A model generated the notes under the pieces. That model worked only from the letters and a program-made list of their open reading frames with translations. It was not told where the DNA came from and did no database searches. Below, piece by piece: positions 24,509-34,282 of a stretch of 64,000 bases of DNA. A program made the position numbers and the translations under genes. The DNA comes from Merdimmobilis hominis (GTDB lineage: Bacteria > Bacillota > Clostridia > Oscillospirales > Ruminococcaceae): NCBI RefSeq assembly GCF_021109255.1, contig NZ_JAJODG010000002.1, one strand, 5' to 3'. Position 1 is the stretch's first letter. Each line of letters begins with the position of its first letter.

Positions 24509-25684
24509 GTGGAAAGGAAGATTCCTACGAAAAAAACAATCTCCATATTGGGCTCTACCGGGTCCATTGGGACCCAGAGCCTGGCGGTTTGCCGCAATCT
24601 GGGCATCCGTGTCCACGGCCTTTCCGCACACAAAAACTGCAGATTGATTGAAGAACAGGCGAGGGAGTTTCTTCCTCGCTATGTCGTTATTACCGACCTT
24701 TCTGCCTACCGTGAGGTGAAAACTGCTTTGGCGGATACCCCTTGCCAGGTGGTTTATGGGATGGAGGCGCTCTGCGCCCTAGCGGCGGACCCCCAGAACG
24801 ACTTAGTGCTCAACTCGGTAATGGGGATGGTCGGCCTCCGTCCTACCCTGGCGGCGCTGGAGGCGGGGAACCAGGTGGCCCTCGCCAACAAGGAGACCTT
24901 GGTGGCTGGCGGGAGATTAGTCACCGGCCTTGCCCAGAGGAAGGGCCTTCCCATCCTGCCGGTGGACAGCGAGCACTCAGCCATTTTCCAATGTTTGCAG
25001 GGGAGTGCAGGGAACCCCATCCAATCCATCCTTCTCACCGCGTCGGGTGGCCCATTCTTCGGGAAAACCCGGGCGGAACTGGAACAGGTGGGAATCGGCG
25101 ACGCCCTAAATCACCCCAACTGGTCCATGGGGGCGAAGATCACAGTGGATTCCGCGACCCTGATGAACAAGGGGTTGGAGTTTATTGAGGCCATCCGGCT
25201 GTTTGATGTCCCGCCGGAAGCCATCCAGGTGGTGATCCATCGGGAGAGCGTCCTTCACTCGGCGGTGGAGTTTGCCGACGGGTCGGTCATCGCCCAGCTG
25301 GGGGTTCCAGATATGCGCATCCCCATCCAGTACGCATTGACCTACCCCCAGCGGGTGGGGAGCGGCGTTCGGCGGCTTTCCCTGGCGGATTGGGGCAAAC
25401 TCACCTTTTTTGAACCGGATTGCGAGACCTTCTCCTGCCTGCCCGCGGCGATAGAGGCAGTGAAGCGGGATGGGCTCGCCCCAGCAATTTTAAACGGCGC
25501 CAATGAGGAGGCTGTAGCCCTCTTTTTGGCGGGGGAGATCCCCTTCCTGCAAATAGGGGAGTTGGTGCGGGAGGCCCTGGAGAGGGTCCCTTCCCAGGAT
25601 GATTTTACCCTTGAGGACGTGTTAGAGGCGGATCGAGCGGCAAAGGATTGTGTAAAAACCCTGGCGGCCTGTTATCGGCGGTAA
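24509..25684 (+). CDS. dxr: 1-deoxy-D-xylulose 5-phosphate reductoisomerase
   Basis: This enzyme makes methylerythritol phosphate, the committed step of non-mevalonate isoprenoid synthesis. The NADPH loop I-L-G-S-T-G-S-I-G-T-Q is near the N terminus. A-N-K-E-T-L-V-A-G-G, P-V-D-S-E-H-S-A and A-T-L-M-N-K-G-L-E carry the substrate and metal residues. The start is uncertain: the GTG at 24509 gives 391 residues but lacks a clear ribosome site, while GGAAAGGAAG lies just after it. A rarer start such as ATT at 24521 is possible. The gene call itself is secure. Confidence 0.9.
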   Translation: MERKIPTKKTISILGSTGSIGTQSLAVCRNLGIRVHGLSAHKNCRLIEEQAREFLPRYVVITDLSAYREVKTALADTPCQVVYGMEALCALAADPQNDLVLNSVMGMVGLRPTLAALEAGNQVALANKETLVAGGRLVTGLAQRKGLPILPVDSEHSAIFQCLQGSAGNPIQSILLTASGGPFFGKTRAELEQVGIGDALNHPNWSMGAKITVDSATLMNKGLEFIEAIRLFDVPPEAIQVVIHRESVLHSAVEFADGSVIAQLGVPDMRIPIQYALTYPQRVGSGVRRLSLADWGKLTFFEPDCETFSCLPAAIEAVKRDGLAPAILNGANEEAVALFLAGEIPFLQIGELVREALERVPSQDDFTLEDVLEADRAAKDCVKTLAACYRR

Positions 25685-25750
25685 AACGGGGCAAACTTTG
25701 CACAGGGGCGCCAAATAGGGCGCCAATACGCATGGCTTTAGGAGGTCTTT

Positions 25751-26785
25751 ATGGGTAACACTTTGAGTACAATTGTCATTTCAGTGCTGGTATTTGGCGC
25801 GCTGATCTTCATCCACGAGCTGGGCCACTTTCTGGCGGCAAAATGGGCGGGGATCCGGGTCAATGAATTTTCCCTGGGCATGGGCCCGGTGATCTTCCAG
25901 CGGCAGGAAGGGGAGACCGCCTACTCCCTGCGGGCTTTCCCTATTGGCGGATTTGTCAGCATGGAAGGGGAGGACGACGGCAGCAACGACGAGCGGGCCT
26001 TCTGCAACAAGAGCGTGGGCAAGCGCTTTCTGGTCATCTCCGCTGGGGCCATGATGAACCTTTTGCTGGGTTTCCTGTTGATGATCCTTCTGGTCTGCAT
26101 GGGCAACGCCGTGGGCACCACCCAGATCAGCCAGTTTGGAGAAGGGGCGGTCAGTTCCCAATGGCTACAGGTAGACGACGAGATCGTCTCGGTCAATGGC
26201 CATCGGGTGCGCACCCCCAACGACATCAGCTATGAATTTATGAATGAGGATGACGGCGTCCTGGATATGGAAGTAATCCGGGATGGGGAGAAGATCAACC
26301 TTTCCGGCGTCACCTTCGACATGCAGGACATCGGGGATGGCCTCAAAGCTATCCGCATTGATTTTAAGGTATACGGGGTGCAGAAAACCATCTGGAATGT
26401 GCCGCCATATGCTTTTAATTGGTCGGTTTCCATTATGAAGCAGGTCTGGTCCTCGCTGATCAAAATGGTCACCGGGCAGTTTACCCTCAACCAGCTCTCC
26501 GGGCCGGTGGGGGTGGCCTCCACCATTGGCGAGGCAGCCTCTATGGGGTTGGACAGCACCATTTTGATCATCGCCTTTATCACCATCAACCTGGGTGTGT
26601 TCAACCTGCTGCCCTTTCCCGCGTTGGACGGCGGCCGGCTGTTTTTCCTGCTCATTGAGATGATCCGGCGCAAACCCATCAAACCAGAATATGAGGGCTA
26701 TGTCAACACAGCGGGACTTCTGATCCTTTTGGGGCTGATGGCTATGGTGACCTTCAACGACGTCATAAAATTGATTTTCCGCTAA
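25751..26785 (+). CDS. rseP: Site-2 protease RseP/RasP (M50 metalloprotease)
   Basis: This 344-residue intramembrane zinc protease cleaves anti-sigma factors and remnant signal peptides. The zinc site is F-I-H-E-L-G-H-F near residue 20, and the third ligand lies in F-P-A-L-D-G-G-R-L-F near residue 295. A central PDZ domain (around V-D-D-E-I-V-S-V-N-G) separates them. Several membrane segments are visible. TAGGAGGT precedes the ATG. It sits between dxr and ispG, the common clostridial order. Confidence 0.95.
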   Translation: MGNTLSTIVISVLVFGALIFIHELGHFLAAKWAGIRVNEFSLGMGPVIFQRQEGETAYSLRAFPIGGFVSMEGEDDGSNDERAFCNKSVGKRFLVISAGAMMNLLLGFLLMILLVCMGNAVGTTQISQFGEGAVSSQWLQVDDEIVSVNGHRVRTPNDISYEFMNEDDGVLDMEVIRDGEKINLSGVTFDMQDIGDGLKAIRIDFKVYGVQKTIWNVPPYAFNWSVSIMKQVWSSLIKMVTGQFTLNQLSGPVGVASTIGEAASMGLDSTILIIAFITINLGVFNLLPFPALDGGRLFFLLIEMIRRKPIKPEYEGYVNTAGLLILLGLMAMVTFNDVIKLIFR

Positions 26786-26800
26786 AAAGGAGGAGACGCC

Positions 26801-27850
26801 ATGACAAGGAAATTGACCCGGCGGGTTGCAGTAGGGGGAATCCCCATCGGGGGTGGGGAGCCGGTTGTGGTGCAATCGATGCTCAACACCCGGGCTGGAG
26901 ATGTAAAGGCCTCGGTTGCCCAGGCCAAGGCGCTGGAGCAAGCCGGCTGCCAGATCGTCCGCATCGCTGTCCCAGACCAGGATGGGGTGCGGCTGATTGG
27001 TGTGCTGAAGGAAGCGGTCTCCATGCCGGTTGTGGCGGACATCCATTTTGATTACCGCTTGGCACTGGAATCCATCGCTGCCGGGGTGGATAAAATCCGC
27101 ATCAACCCTGGAAATATCGGCTCAGATGACCGAGTCCGCCAGGTGGCTGAAGGCTGTAAGCGGGCGGGGATCCCCATCCGCATCGGGGTGAACTCCGGTT
27201 CGGTGGAGAAAGAAATCCTCCGCCGGTTTGGCGGCCCCACGCCGGAGGCCATGGTGGAGAGTGCAGCCTACCACGTCTCTTTGCTGGAACAATTTGACTT
27301 TCACGACATCATCCTATCCCTGAAAAGCTCTGGGGTGCCACAGACAATAGAGGCTTACCGCCTGGCTTCCCAGCGGTTTGATTACCCCCTCCATCTGGGG
27401 GTCACCGAAGCGGGAACTGAGCGGATGGGCTTGGTGAAATCCGCTGTGGGCATCGGCTCGTTGCTGGCGGACGGCATCGGCGATACCATCCGGGTATCCC
27501 TGACCGCCGACCCAGTCAAGGAGATCGCCGCAGCCAAAGACATCCTGCGGGCGGTGGGACTGGATCAAACCGGCCCTACCATTGTCTCTTGCCCCACCTG
27601 CGGCCGGACCCGGATCGATTTGATCGGCCTTGCTCACCAGGTGGAGGAGGCCCTTGCCGATTGTAAGAAACCCATCAAGGTGGCGGTGATGGGCTGCGCA
27701 GTCAATGGCCCAGGGGAAGCGCGGGAGGCGGACATCGGCATCGCCGGCGGCGATGGGGTGGGTCTCCTGTTCAAAAAAGGGGAGATCATCAAAAAGGTCC
27801 CGGAGGAGGAACTCCTCTGTGCACTATTGTCCGCCATTGAGGAATTGTAG
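26801..27850 (+). CDS. ispG: 4-hydroxy-3-methylbut-2-en-1-yl diphosphate synthase
   Basis: This 349-residue 4Fe-4S enzyme catalyses the penultimate step of the MEP isoprenoid pathway. The cluster cysteines lie in V-S-C-P-T-C-G-R-T and M-G-C-A-V-N-G-P-G-E. The barrel signature V-A-D-I-H-F-D-Y and I-R-I-N-P-G-N-I-G are intact. AAAAGGAGGAG precedes the ATG. With dxr and uppS it makes this operon an isoprenoid supply unit. Confidence 0.96.
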   Translation: MTRKLTRRVAVGGIPIGGGEPVVVQSMLNTRAGDVKASVAQAKALEQAGCQIVRIAVPDQDGVRLIGVLKEAVSMPVVADIHFDYRLALESIAAGVDKIRINPGNIGSDDRVRQVAEGCKRAGIPIRIGVNSGSVEKEILRRFGGPTPEAMVESAAYHVSLLEQFDFHDIILSLKSSGVPQTIEAYRLASQRFDYPLHLGVTEAGTERMGLVKSAVGIGSLLADGIGDTIRVSLTADPVKEIAAAKDILRAVGLDQTGPTIVSCPTCGRTRIDLIGLAHQVEEALADCKKPIKVAVMGCAVNGPGEAREADIGIAGGDGVGLLFKKGEIIKKVPEEELLCALLSAIEEL

Positions 27851-27871
27851 TTACATAGAAGTGGTGAAACA

Positions 27872-30800
27872 TTGAGCAGTTTTCATGAGATATTCGGCGC
27901 CTATTTGGGCCCGATGGATTTGAATTTGGCACGTGGGGAGATCACACGGCTGCGGGTTATCAAAGCGGAGCGGACCATGGAGGTGACCCTCTTTTTAGAG
28001 GACACTGTCTCCCACGAAGCGCTGCATATGGCAGGGCAAAAATTGGCGGAGGCGCTGAGGCTCTCCGCCGCTGTTTTACTGCCCACCTACCCCAAGGAGA
28101 AATTCAGCCCCGATTACCTGCCGGAGCTGGTTGTCCGTCTGCGGCAGGAGGGGGCGCTGGTCAACGGCTTTTTTGAAGGGGCCTCCGCCCGCTTGGAGGG
28201 AGGGACCCTGTATATCGCCCTATCCCATGGGGGGGCAGATCTGCTGCGCCAGGCCCGCTGCCCAGAGAAGATCAGCTCCATCCTCCGGGAGGAGTTTGGC
28301 CTGGGCTTCCAGGTGGAACTGGAAGGGGTCCTCACGGTCCAGAAGGACAGCGCCCAGTTCACTGAGGTGATCGCCAAAGCGGAAGCTGCCCTGCCCAAGG
28401 TGGAGCTGCGCCCTGCATCCGCCAGCGCGCCCAAAGAGCGGCCGAAACAGAAGGTGGCCTTCGACATCACTGGCCTGCCCTTTGAGCCGGACAGCATGCA
28501 GGTGGTCATCGGCAAACCCATTAAAGAGCGGCCGATGAAGCTCTCCGACGTGGATCAGGAGAGCGGCACCGTGGTGGTGTGGGGCGACATTTTCCGGGCG
28601 GAAAAGCGGATGACCCGGGATGGGAGCCGCGCCATCTACTCCATTGATTTTTCCGATTACACCAACTCCAACACCCTAAAGATCATCGCGGACAAGGATA
28701 AGACCGACCCGCCGGACAGCCTCACAGTAGGCAAAACCATTGTGGTGCGGGGGCTGGCCTCCTATGACAAGTACGACCGGGAGATCACCATCCGGCCCAG
28801 CGATGTCAGCACAGTGAAGAAGATTTCCAAGGTGGATGAGGCCCCCACCAAACGGGTGGAGCTCCACCTCCACAGCAACATGTCCGCTATGGACGGCATC
28901 ACCGGCCTGGATAAGATCATTGACCAGGCCTATAAATGGGGTCACCGGGCCTTGGCCATCACCGACCACGGGGTGGTGCAGGCCTTCCCCGACGCCATGA
29001 ACGCGGTGAACAAAATCACCAAGGAAGGCGGGGAATTTAAGGTCCTCTACGGGGTGGAGGGCTATTTCGTCAACGACATGGTGCCCGCGGTGGCTGGCGG
29101 CGAGGACGTCCCCTTTGACGGGGAGTTCATCGTCTTTGACCTGGAGACCACCGGCCTTTCCGCTGCCACTGAGCGGATCACCGAAATCGGCGCCGTGCGT
29201 CTGGTAAACGGGGAAGTGGCGGAGGAGTTCAACACCTTTGTGGACCCGGAGACCGCTATCCCGGTGAAGATCACCGAACTGACCGGCATCACCAATGAAA
29301 TGGTGCAGGGCGCCCCAAAAGAAAAAGAAGCCCTGGAGATGTTCTATCAGTTTTGCAGAAAAGGCAATGCGGTGCTGGTGGCCCACAACGCCCCCTTTGA
29401 CACCGGCTTTCTCAAAGCAGCAGCCCGGCGCAGCGGCATGAAGTACGAGTTCACCTCGGTGGACACGGTTCCCATTTCCCGGTCGTTGTTCCCCGGGCTG
29501 AAAAACCACAAGCTGGACACGGTGGCCAACCACCTGAAACTTCCCCCCTTCAACCACCACCGGGCCTGTGATGACGCCCGGGTGCTGGCGGGCATCTTCG
29601 CCAAGGAGATGGAGATCATCGAGGCGGACCGGGGAGTCAACACCATTGGGAGGATCAACACCGCCCTCACTGCCAGCGACCCCCAAAAATTGCCCTCCTA
29701 TCACATCGTCATCCTGGCGAAAAACTCCCAAGGGCTGAAAAACCTGTACAAGCTGATCTCCATGTCCCATCTGGACTATTTTTATAAACGGCCCCGCATC
29801 CCCAAAAGCGAGCTGATCAAGCTGCGGGAGGGGCTGATTATCGGCAGCGCCTGCGAAGCCGGCGAGCTGTTCCGGGCCATCCTGGACGGCAAGGCTTGGA
29901 ATGAATTGTGCGACATCGCCCGGTTTTACGACTACCTGGAGATCCAGCCCATCGACAACAACCGGTTCCTTTTGCGGGAACAGCGGGTCAACAGTGAGGA
30001 AGAGCTCCAGGATTTCAACAAGACCATTGTCAAGCTGGGCGACCGGCTGGGCCTCCCGGTGGTTGCCACTGGCGACGTCCACTTCTTAAACGAGAGCGAC
30101 TCCATCTTCCGGGAGATCCTCATGGCGGGGCAAGGGTTCAAGGACGCGGGGGAGCAGGCTCCCCTCTATTTGAAGACCACAGGCCAGATGCTGGAAGAAT
30201 TCTCTTACCTGGGCGAGAAAAAAGCCTACGAAGTGGTGGTGGAAAACACCAACCGAATCGCCGACATGGTGGAGGTGCTCAAGCCTATCCCCGACGGCAC
30301 CTTCCCGCCCCACATCGAGGGCGCAGAAGAGGATTTGCAGCGGATCACCTGGGGCCGCGCCCGGGCTGTCTACGGCGATCCCTTGCCGGAATTGGTGGAA
30401 AAACGCCTGGACCGGGAGCTTTCCTCCATCATCAAACACGGGTTTTCCGTGCTGTACATCATCGCTCAGAAGCTGGTGGCCAAGTCGGAAGAAAACGGTT
30501 ACCTGGTGGGGTCCCGCGGCTCGGTTGGCTCCTCCTTTGTGGCCACCATGGCCGGCATTTCGGAGGTCAACCCTCTGCCGCCCCACTACATCTGCCCCAA
30601 CTGCAAGCACAGTGAGTTTATCACCGACGGCTCCATCGGCTCAGGGTTTGACCTGCCCGCCAAGGTGTGCCCGGTCTGCGGCACCCCCTATTTGCAGGAC
30701 GGCCACGATATCCCCTTTGAAACCTTCCTCGGGTTTAATGGCGACAAATCCCCGGATATCGACCTGAACTTCTCCGGCGAGTATCAGGCCCGAGCACACA

Positions 30801-32182
30801 AGTACACCGAGGAGCTGTTCGGTTCCAGCCATGTTTTCAAGGCAGGCACCATCTCCACCGTGGCGGAGAAAACCGCCTATGGATTTGTGAAAAAATACCT
30901 GGAAGAGCGGGGGAGGATGGTCCATCGGGCGGAGGAAACCCGCCTGGCCCTCGGGTGCACCGGCGTTAAGCGGACCACCGGCCAGCATCCTGGCGGCATG
31001 GTGGTCATCCCCGGTGCCCATGAGGTCTACGACTTCACCCCGGTGCAGCACCCGGCGGATGACGCCGATTCCTCCATCGTGACCACCCACTTCGACTTCC
31101 ACTCCCTCCATGACACCATCTTGAAGCTGGATAACCTGGGACACGATGTCCCTACCCTGTATAAGCACTTGGAGGACAGCACTGGGGTCAAGGTCAACGA
31201 CATCCCCATGAGCGACCCTAAAATCATCAGCCTGTTCACCTCGCCGGAGGTGCTGGGGGTTAGTGAAGAGGACATCGACTGCAACACCGGCAGTTTGGGC
31301 CTTCCGGAGATGGGCACCAGCTTTGTGCGGCAGATGCTCCAGGATGCCAAGCCCAAGACCTTCTCCGACCTATTACAGATTTCCGGCCTGTCCCACGGCA
31401 CCGATGTCTGGTTGGGCAACGCCCAAGATTTGATCAAAAGCGGTACCTGCGACATTTCTGAGGTCATCGGTACCCGAGACAGCATTATGCTGTACCTGAT
31501 TTACCACGGTCTGGAGCCGGGAATGGCTTTTAAGATCATGGAGATCACCCGTAAGGGCAAGGCTACCAAGCTTTTGACCGAAGAGCATATCACCGCCATG
31601 AAGGAACACGACGTCCCCGATTGGTACATCGACAGCTGTATGAAGATCAAATACATGTTCCCCAAGGCCCACGCCGCCGCCTATGTCATCGGCGCCATCC
31701 GGCTGGGTTGGTATAAGGTTTACCGGCCGCTGGAATTTTATGCCACTATCTTTACGGTGCGGGGCGGAGATTTTGACGCTGACGCCGCCATCCGGGGCAG
31801 GGGAGCGGTGCTGCAGAAAATGGAAGACTTAAAGCGCAAAGGCAATGAGCGCACCACCAAAGAGGATGACCAGTACGCCACCTTACAGATCATGAATGAG
31901 ATGATGGCCAGAGGCTTCCAGTTCCTGCCGGTGGATTTGTACAAATCCCACGCCACCAAATACCAGTGCGAGGATGGAAAGATCCGCCTGCCTTTCTGTG
32001 CCCTTAAGGGGCTTGGAGCTGCCGCTGCCACCAGCATCCAGGATGCTGCAGCGGAAGGGGAATTCATCTCGGGGGATGACATTATCAACCGTGCAAAGGT
32101 CTCCAAAGCGGTGGTAGAACTTCTCAAAGATGCAGGGGCCCTCAAAGATATCCCTGACAGCAGTCAGATGACATTTTTTTAA
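27872..32182 (+). CDS. polC: DNA polymerase III alpha subunit, PolC type
   Basis: This 1436-residue replicative polymerase is specific to Firmicutes and relatives. The order is: N-terminal domains, OB fold (V-V-V-W-G-D-I-F), PHP domain (V-E-L-H-L-H-S-N-M-S) interrupted by the 3'-5' exonuclease (F-V-F-D-L-E-T-T-G-L in type), zinc cysteines (I-C-P-N-C and V-C-P-V-C-G), and the palm with P-D-I-D-L-N-F-S-G. Near the end Y-P-type blocks and V-S-K-A-V-V-E-L-L occur. The TTG at 27872 is the start, with a modest GTGGTGA upstream. Co-transcription with ispG is likely (21-bp gap). It ends at a strong bidirectional terminator. Confidence 0.96.
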   Translation: MSSFHEIFGAYLGPMDLNLARGEITRLRVIKAERTMEVTLFLEDTVSHEALHMAGQKLAEALRLSAAVLLPTYPKEKFSPDYLPELVVRLRQEGALVNGFFEGASARLEGGTLYIALSHGGADLLRQARCPEKISSILREEFGLGFQVELEGVLTVQKDSAQFTEVIAKAEAALPKVELRPASASAPKERPKQKVAFDITGLPFEPDSMQVVIGKPIKERPMKLSDVDQESGTVVVWGDIFRAEKRMTRDGSRAIYSIDFSDYTNSNTLKIIADKDKTDPPDSLTVGKTIVVRGLASYDKYDREITIRPSDVSTVKKISKVDEAPTKRVELHLHSNMSAMDGITGLDKIIDQAYKWGHRALAITDHGVVQAFPDAMNAVNKITKEGGEFKVLYGVEGYFVNDMVPAVAGGEDVPFDGEFIVFDLETTGLSAATERITEIGAVRLVNGEVAEEFNTFVDPETAIPVKITELTGITNEMVQGAPKEKEALEMFYQFCRKGNAVLVAHNAPFDTGFLKAAARRSGMKYEFTSVDTVPISRSLFPGLKNHKLDTVANHLKLPPFNHHRACDDARVLAGIFAKEMEIIEADRGVNTIGRINTALTASDPQKLPSYHIVILAKNSQGLKNLYKLISMSHLDYFYKRPRIPKSELIKLREGLIIGSACEAGELFRAILDGKAWNELCDIARFYDYLEIQPIDNNRFLLREQRVNSEEELQDFNKTIVKLGDRLGLPVVATGDVHFLNESDSIFREILMAGQGFKDAGEQAPLYLKTTGQMLEEFSYLGEKKAYEVVVENTNRIADMVEVLKPIPDGTFPPHIEGAEEDLQRITWGRARAVYGDPLPELVEKRLDRELSSIIKHGFSVLYIIAQKLVAKSEENGYLVGSRGSVGSSFVATMAGISEVNPLPPHYICPNCKHSEFITDGSIGSGFDLPAKVCPVCGTPYLQDGHDIPFETFLGFNGDKSPDIDLNFSGEYQARAHKYTEELFGSSHVFKAGTISTVAEKTAYGFVKKYLEERGRMVHRAEETRLALGCTGVKRTTGQHPGGMVVIPGAHEVYDFTPVQHPADDADSSIVTTHFDFHSLHDTILKLDNLGHDVPTLYKHLEDSTGVKVNDIPMSDPKIISLFTSPEVLGVSEEDIDCNTGSLGLPEMGTSFVRQMLQDAKPKTFSDLLQISGLSHGTDVWLGNAQDLIKSGTCDISEVIGTRDSIMLYLIYHGLEPGMAFKIMEITRKGKATKLLTEEHITAMKEHDVPDWYIDSCMKIKYMFPKAHAAAYVIGAIRLGWYKVYRPLEFYATIFTVRGGDFDADAAIRGRGAVLQKMEDLKRKGNERTTKEDDQYATLQIMNEMMARGFQFLPVDLYKSHATKYQCEDGKIRLPFCALKGLGAAAATSIQDAAAEGEFISGDDIINRAKVSKAVVELLKDAGALKDIPDSSQMTFF

Positions 32183-32210
32183 AAAGGTGAAAAAAGCCTT
32201 TTGTATCAAC

Positions 32211-32254
32211 AAAAATCCGTCTGTAAAGATAATATTCTTTACAGACGGATTTTT
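32211..32254. terminator. Bidirectional terminator between polC and the RluA gene
   Basis: AAAAATCCGTCTGTAAAGA pairs perfectly over 19 bp with its complement around TAATAT. It ends both convergent genes. Confidence 0.92.
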
Positions 32255-32301
32255 GAATTATGTGAAATATTTTTGGAGAAAAGCCCTAATTTTAAAAATC
32301 A

Positions 32302-33267
32302 TTATCGAATTTTGCCTGCAAGAAAATCTTCCTTAAACTGCACTTTTGGCACGGTGAACACCTTGCCATCCAGGTAGGAGAGATGCTCCCCATCGGTGGA
32401 AAAGCGGAACCCCAGCTGGTAAGAATACAGCGCCTGGAACCGGAATCCGGTGCCCTTGTTATCCCGGTTGAAACCGTATTTGGTGTCCCCCAACAGGGGA
32501 TGTCCCACATGTGCCAGGTGGGCGCGGATCTGGTGGGTGCGGCCGGTGAGCAGCTCTACCTCCAGTAGGGAGAAGCGGCCGTTTTGGGCCAGCACCCGGT
32601 ATTTGGTCAACATGGTCTTGGCGCCAGACCGGGGGGAGTCAAAGACAAAGACCTGGTTTTTGGACTCGTCCTTGATGTGGTAAGCTTTGAGGGTGTCGGA
32701 TTTTTTGGGCATCTGCCCGTGGACGATGCAGAGGTACCGTTTGTCCAATTCCCGGTCCTTGATCTTCTGGTTGAGCACCCGCAGGGTGGGGGCATTTTTG
32801 GCCGCGATGACAATCCCGCCGGTGTTGCGGTCAATCCGGTTGCAGAGGGCTGGGGCAAAGCTGTTTTCCTCCTGGGGCCGGTACTCCCCTTTGTTGTAGA
32901 GGTAGTGGAGCACCCGGTTGATGAGGGTGTCCACCTGTTCCTTCTGATCCTCGTGGACCAAAAGCCCAGGTTTTTTATCCAAAAGAAGGAGGTTCTCATC
33001 TTCATAGAGGATGTCGACCTCCCCGGGGGCGGCTAAAAAAGGAAACTCCATCTGGAGTGTCTCGAAAAACTCATCATTGAGGTAGCATTCCACCAAATCC
33101 CCCGCCTGCACCCTGGTGGAGATTTCACACCGCTTGCCGTTGAGCTTGATCCGCTTGGTCCGCAGGGCCTTGTACAGCAGCGACTGAGGCAGTTTGGGAA
33201 TGGATTTGGCGATAAACTTGTCCATCCGCTGGCCGGCATCGTTTTGGTTGACCACAAATTGTTTCAT
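32302..33267 (-). CDS. RluA family pseudouridine synthase
   Basis: This 321-residue enzyme isomerises uridines in rRNA or tRNA. An S4-like N-terminal domain (I-K-L-N-G-K-R) precedes the catalytic domain with C-N-R-I-D-R-N-T-G-G, where the aspartate is catalytic. L-L-T-G-R-T-H-Q-I-R-A-H-L and H-P-L-L-G-D are further family blocks. GGGGAGGA lies before the ATG at 33265-33267; the frame extends farther upstream but crosses the divergent promoter. The target site (RluC or RluD type) cannot be assigned from sequence. Confidence 0.92.
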   Translation of the reverse strand: MKQFVVNQNDAGQRMDKFIAKSIPKLPQSLLYKALRTKRIKLNGKRCEISTRVQAGDLVECYLNDEFFETLQMEFPFLAAPGEVDILYEDENLLLLDKKPGLLVHEDQKEQVDTLINRVLHYLYNKGEYRPQEENSFAPALCNRIDRNTGGIVIAAKNAPTLRVLNQKIKDRELDKRYLCIVHGQMPKKSDTLKAYHIKDESKNQVFVFDSPRSGAKTMLTKYRVLAQNGRFSLLEVELLTGRTHQIRAHLAHVGHPLLGDTKYGFNRDNKGTGFRFQALYSYQLGFRFSTDGEHLSYLDGKVFTVPKVQFKEDFLAGKIR

Positions 33268-33372
33268 GATTCCTCCCCGCTGGGATGCCCAGCAATTCCA
33301 TAAAAGTCTTGTTCCAGTATACCAAAAAGCAGGGGAAATGAAAAGAATTCCGGACAAAACCTCACCGATCCA

Positions 33373-33401
33373 TTCCAAAATCCGCCGGTTTTTGCTATAC
33401 T
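33373..33401 (+). promoter_or_regulatory. Promoter of radC
   Basis: TTCCAA (33373-33378), a 17-bp spacer and TATACT (33396-33401) with a TG extension. On the opposite strand TTTTCA and TATACT (33316-33321) at 17 bp may serve the divergent RluA gene. Confidence 0.55.
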
Positions 33402-33433
33402 GGGAGCATCAAGGGGAGCGGAGGCAGAGACAG

Positions 33434-34144
33434 GTGGAACAACAAAAGGGATCGGGGAAGGATAAGAATATCCACAGCGGACACCGGCAGAGGATTCGGG
33501 ACCGGTTTCTCAAAACAGGGCTGGATGGGTTCCAGGACCACGAGGTGTTGGAACTTTTGTTGTTTTATGCCATCCCACGGGGGGATACCAACAAAATCGC
33601 CCACCAGTTGCTGGAACGGTTCGGGTCTTTTTCCGGCGTATGCGACGCCCCGATAGAGGAACTGCAAAAGGTCCCTGGCGTCGGGGCAAGCGCCTCAATC
33701 CTGGTGGGGATGGTTTCTTCCTTAAGCCGCCGCTACCTGGACGACAAATATGCCGCGGGAACGGTGTTGGACACCACCGAAAAGGTGGGCAGTTTCCTCA
33801 AACACAAATTTGTAGGCCGCACCAATGAGGTGGTGTATTTGGCCTGCCTGGACAACAAAAAGAAGCTGCTGTACTGCGACATCCTCACCGAAGGGACCAT
33901 CGACAGCGCACCCATCACCGTCCGCCGGATTGTGGAGGTGGCTATGCGTGTGGCCGCGGCTTCAGTGGTGGTGGCCCACAACCATCCCCAGGGGTTTGCA
34001 CTGCCCTCCAACGACGATATCGCCACCACCATAAAGCTTCGCAATGCGTTGGATGCGGTCTCGGTTCAGCTGTTGGACCATATCATCGTCGCCCAGGATG
34101 ATTTTGTCTCCTTGGCAGATTCCGGCCTTTTTGTGGGGATGTAG
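33434..34144 (+). CDS. radC: RadC/JAB domain protein (DUF2466)
   Basis: This 236-residue protein has an N-terminal helix-hairpin-helix (V-P-G-V-G-A-S-A) and a C-terminal JAB/MPN metalloprotease-like domain. The metal motif is V-V-A-H-N-H-P-Q-G, followed by the S-x7-D pattern in P-S-N-D-D-I-A-T-T. The old link to DNA repair is disputed, and the role is open. I chose the GTG at 33434, which is 9 bp after GGAGG; the upstream frame has the wrong composition and overlaps the promoter. It is a single-gene unit between the RluA gene and the ugp-like operon. Confidence 0.9.
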   Translation: MEQQKGSGKDKNIHSGHRQRIRDRFLKTGLDGFQDHEVLELLLFYAIPRGDTNKIAHQLLERFGSFSGVCDAPIEELQKVPGVGASASILVGMVSSLSRRYLDDKYAAGTVLDTTEKVGSFLKHKFVGRTNEVVYLACLDNKKKLLYCDILTEGTIDSAPITVRRIVEVAMRVAAASVVVAHNHPQGFALPSNDDIATTIKLRNALDAVSVQLLDHIIVAQDDFVSLADSGLFVGM

Positions 34145-34183
34145 GCGGGCGCAGCCCCAAATCTCCAGATCCGCTGAAGCAAT

Positions 34184-34220
34184 AAAAAAGCAGCGCGGCT
34201 TGTTGCCGCGCTGCTTTTTT
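34184..34220. terminator. Bidirectional terminator between radC and the HAD gene
   Basis: AAAAAAGCAGCGCGGC pairs with GCCGCGCTGCTTTTTT around a short loop. Confidence 0.92.
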
Positions 34221-34282
34221 ATGTGCTGTTGTGCTGGCACTGAGGGGCGGGAATGCGAAAAGGGATGATTAAATAGAGAGGG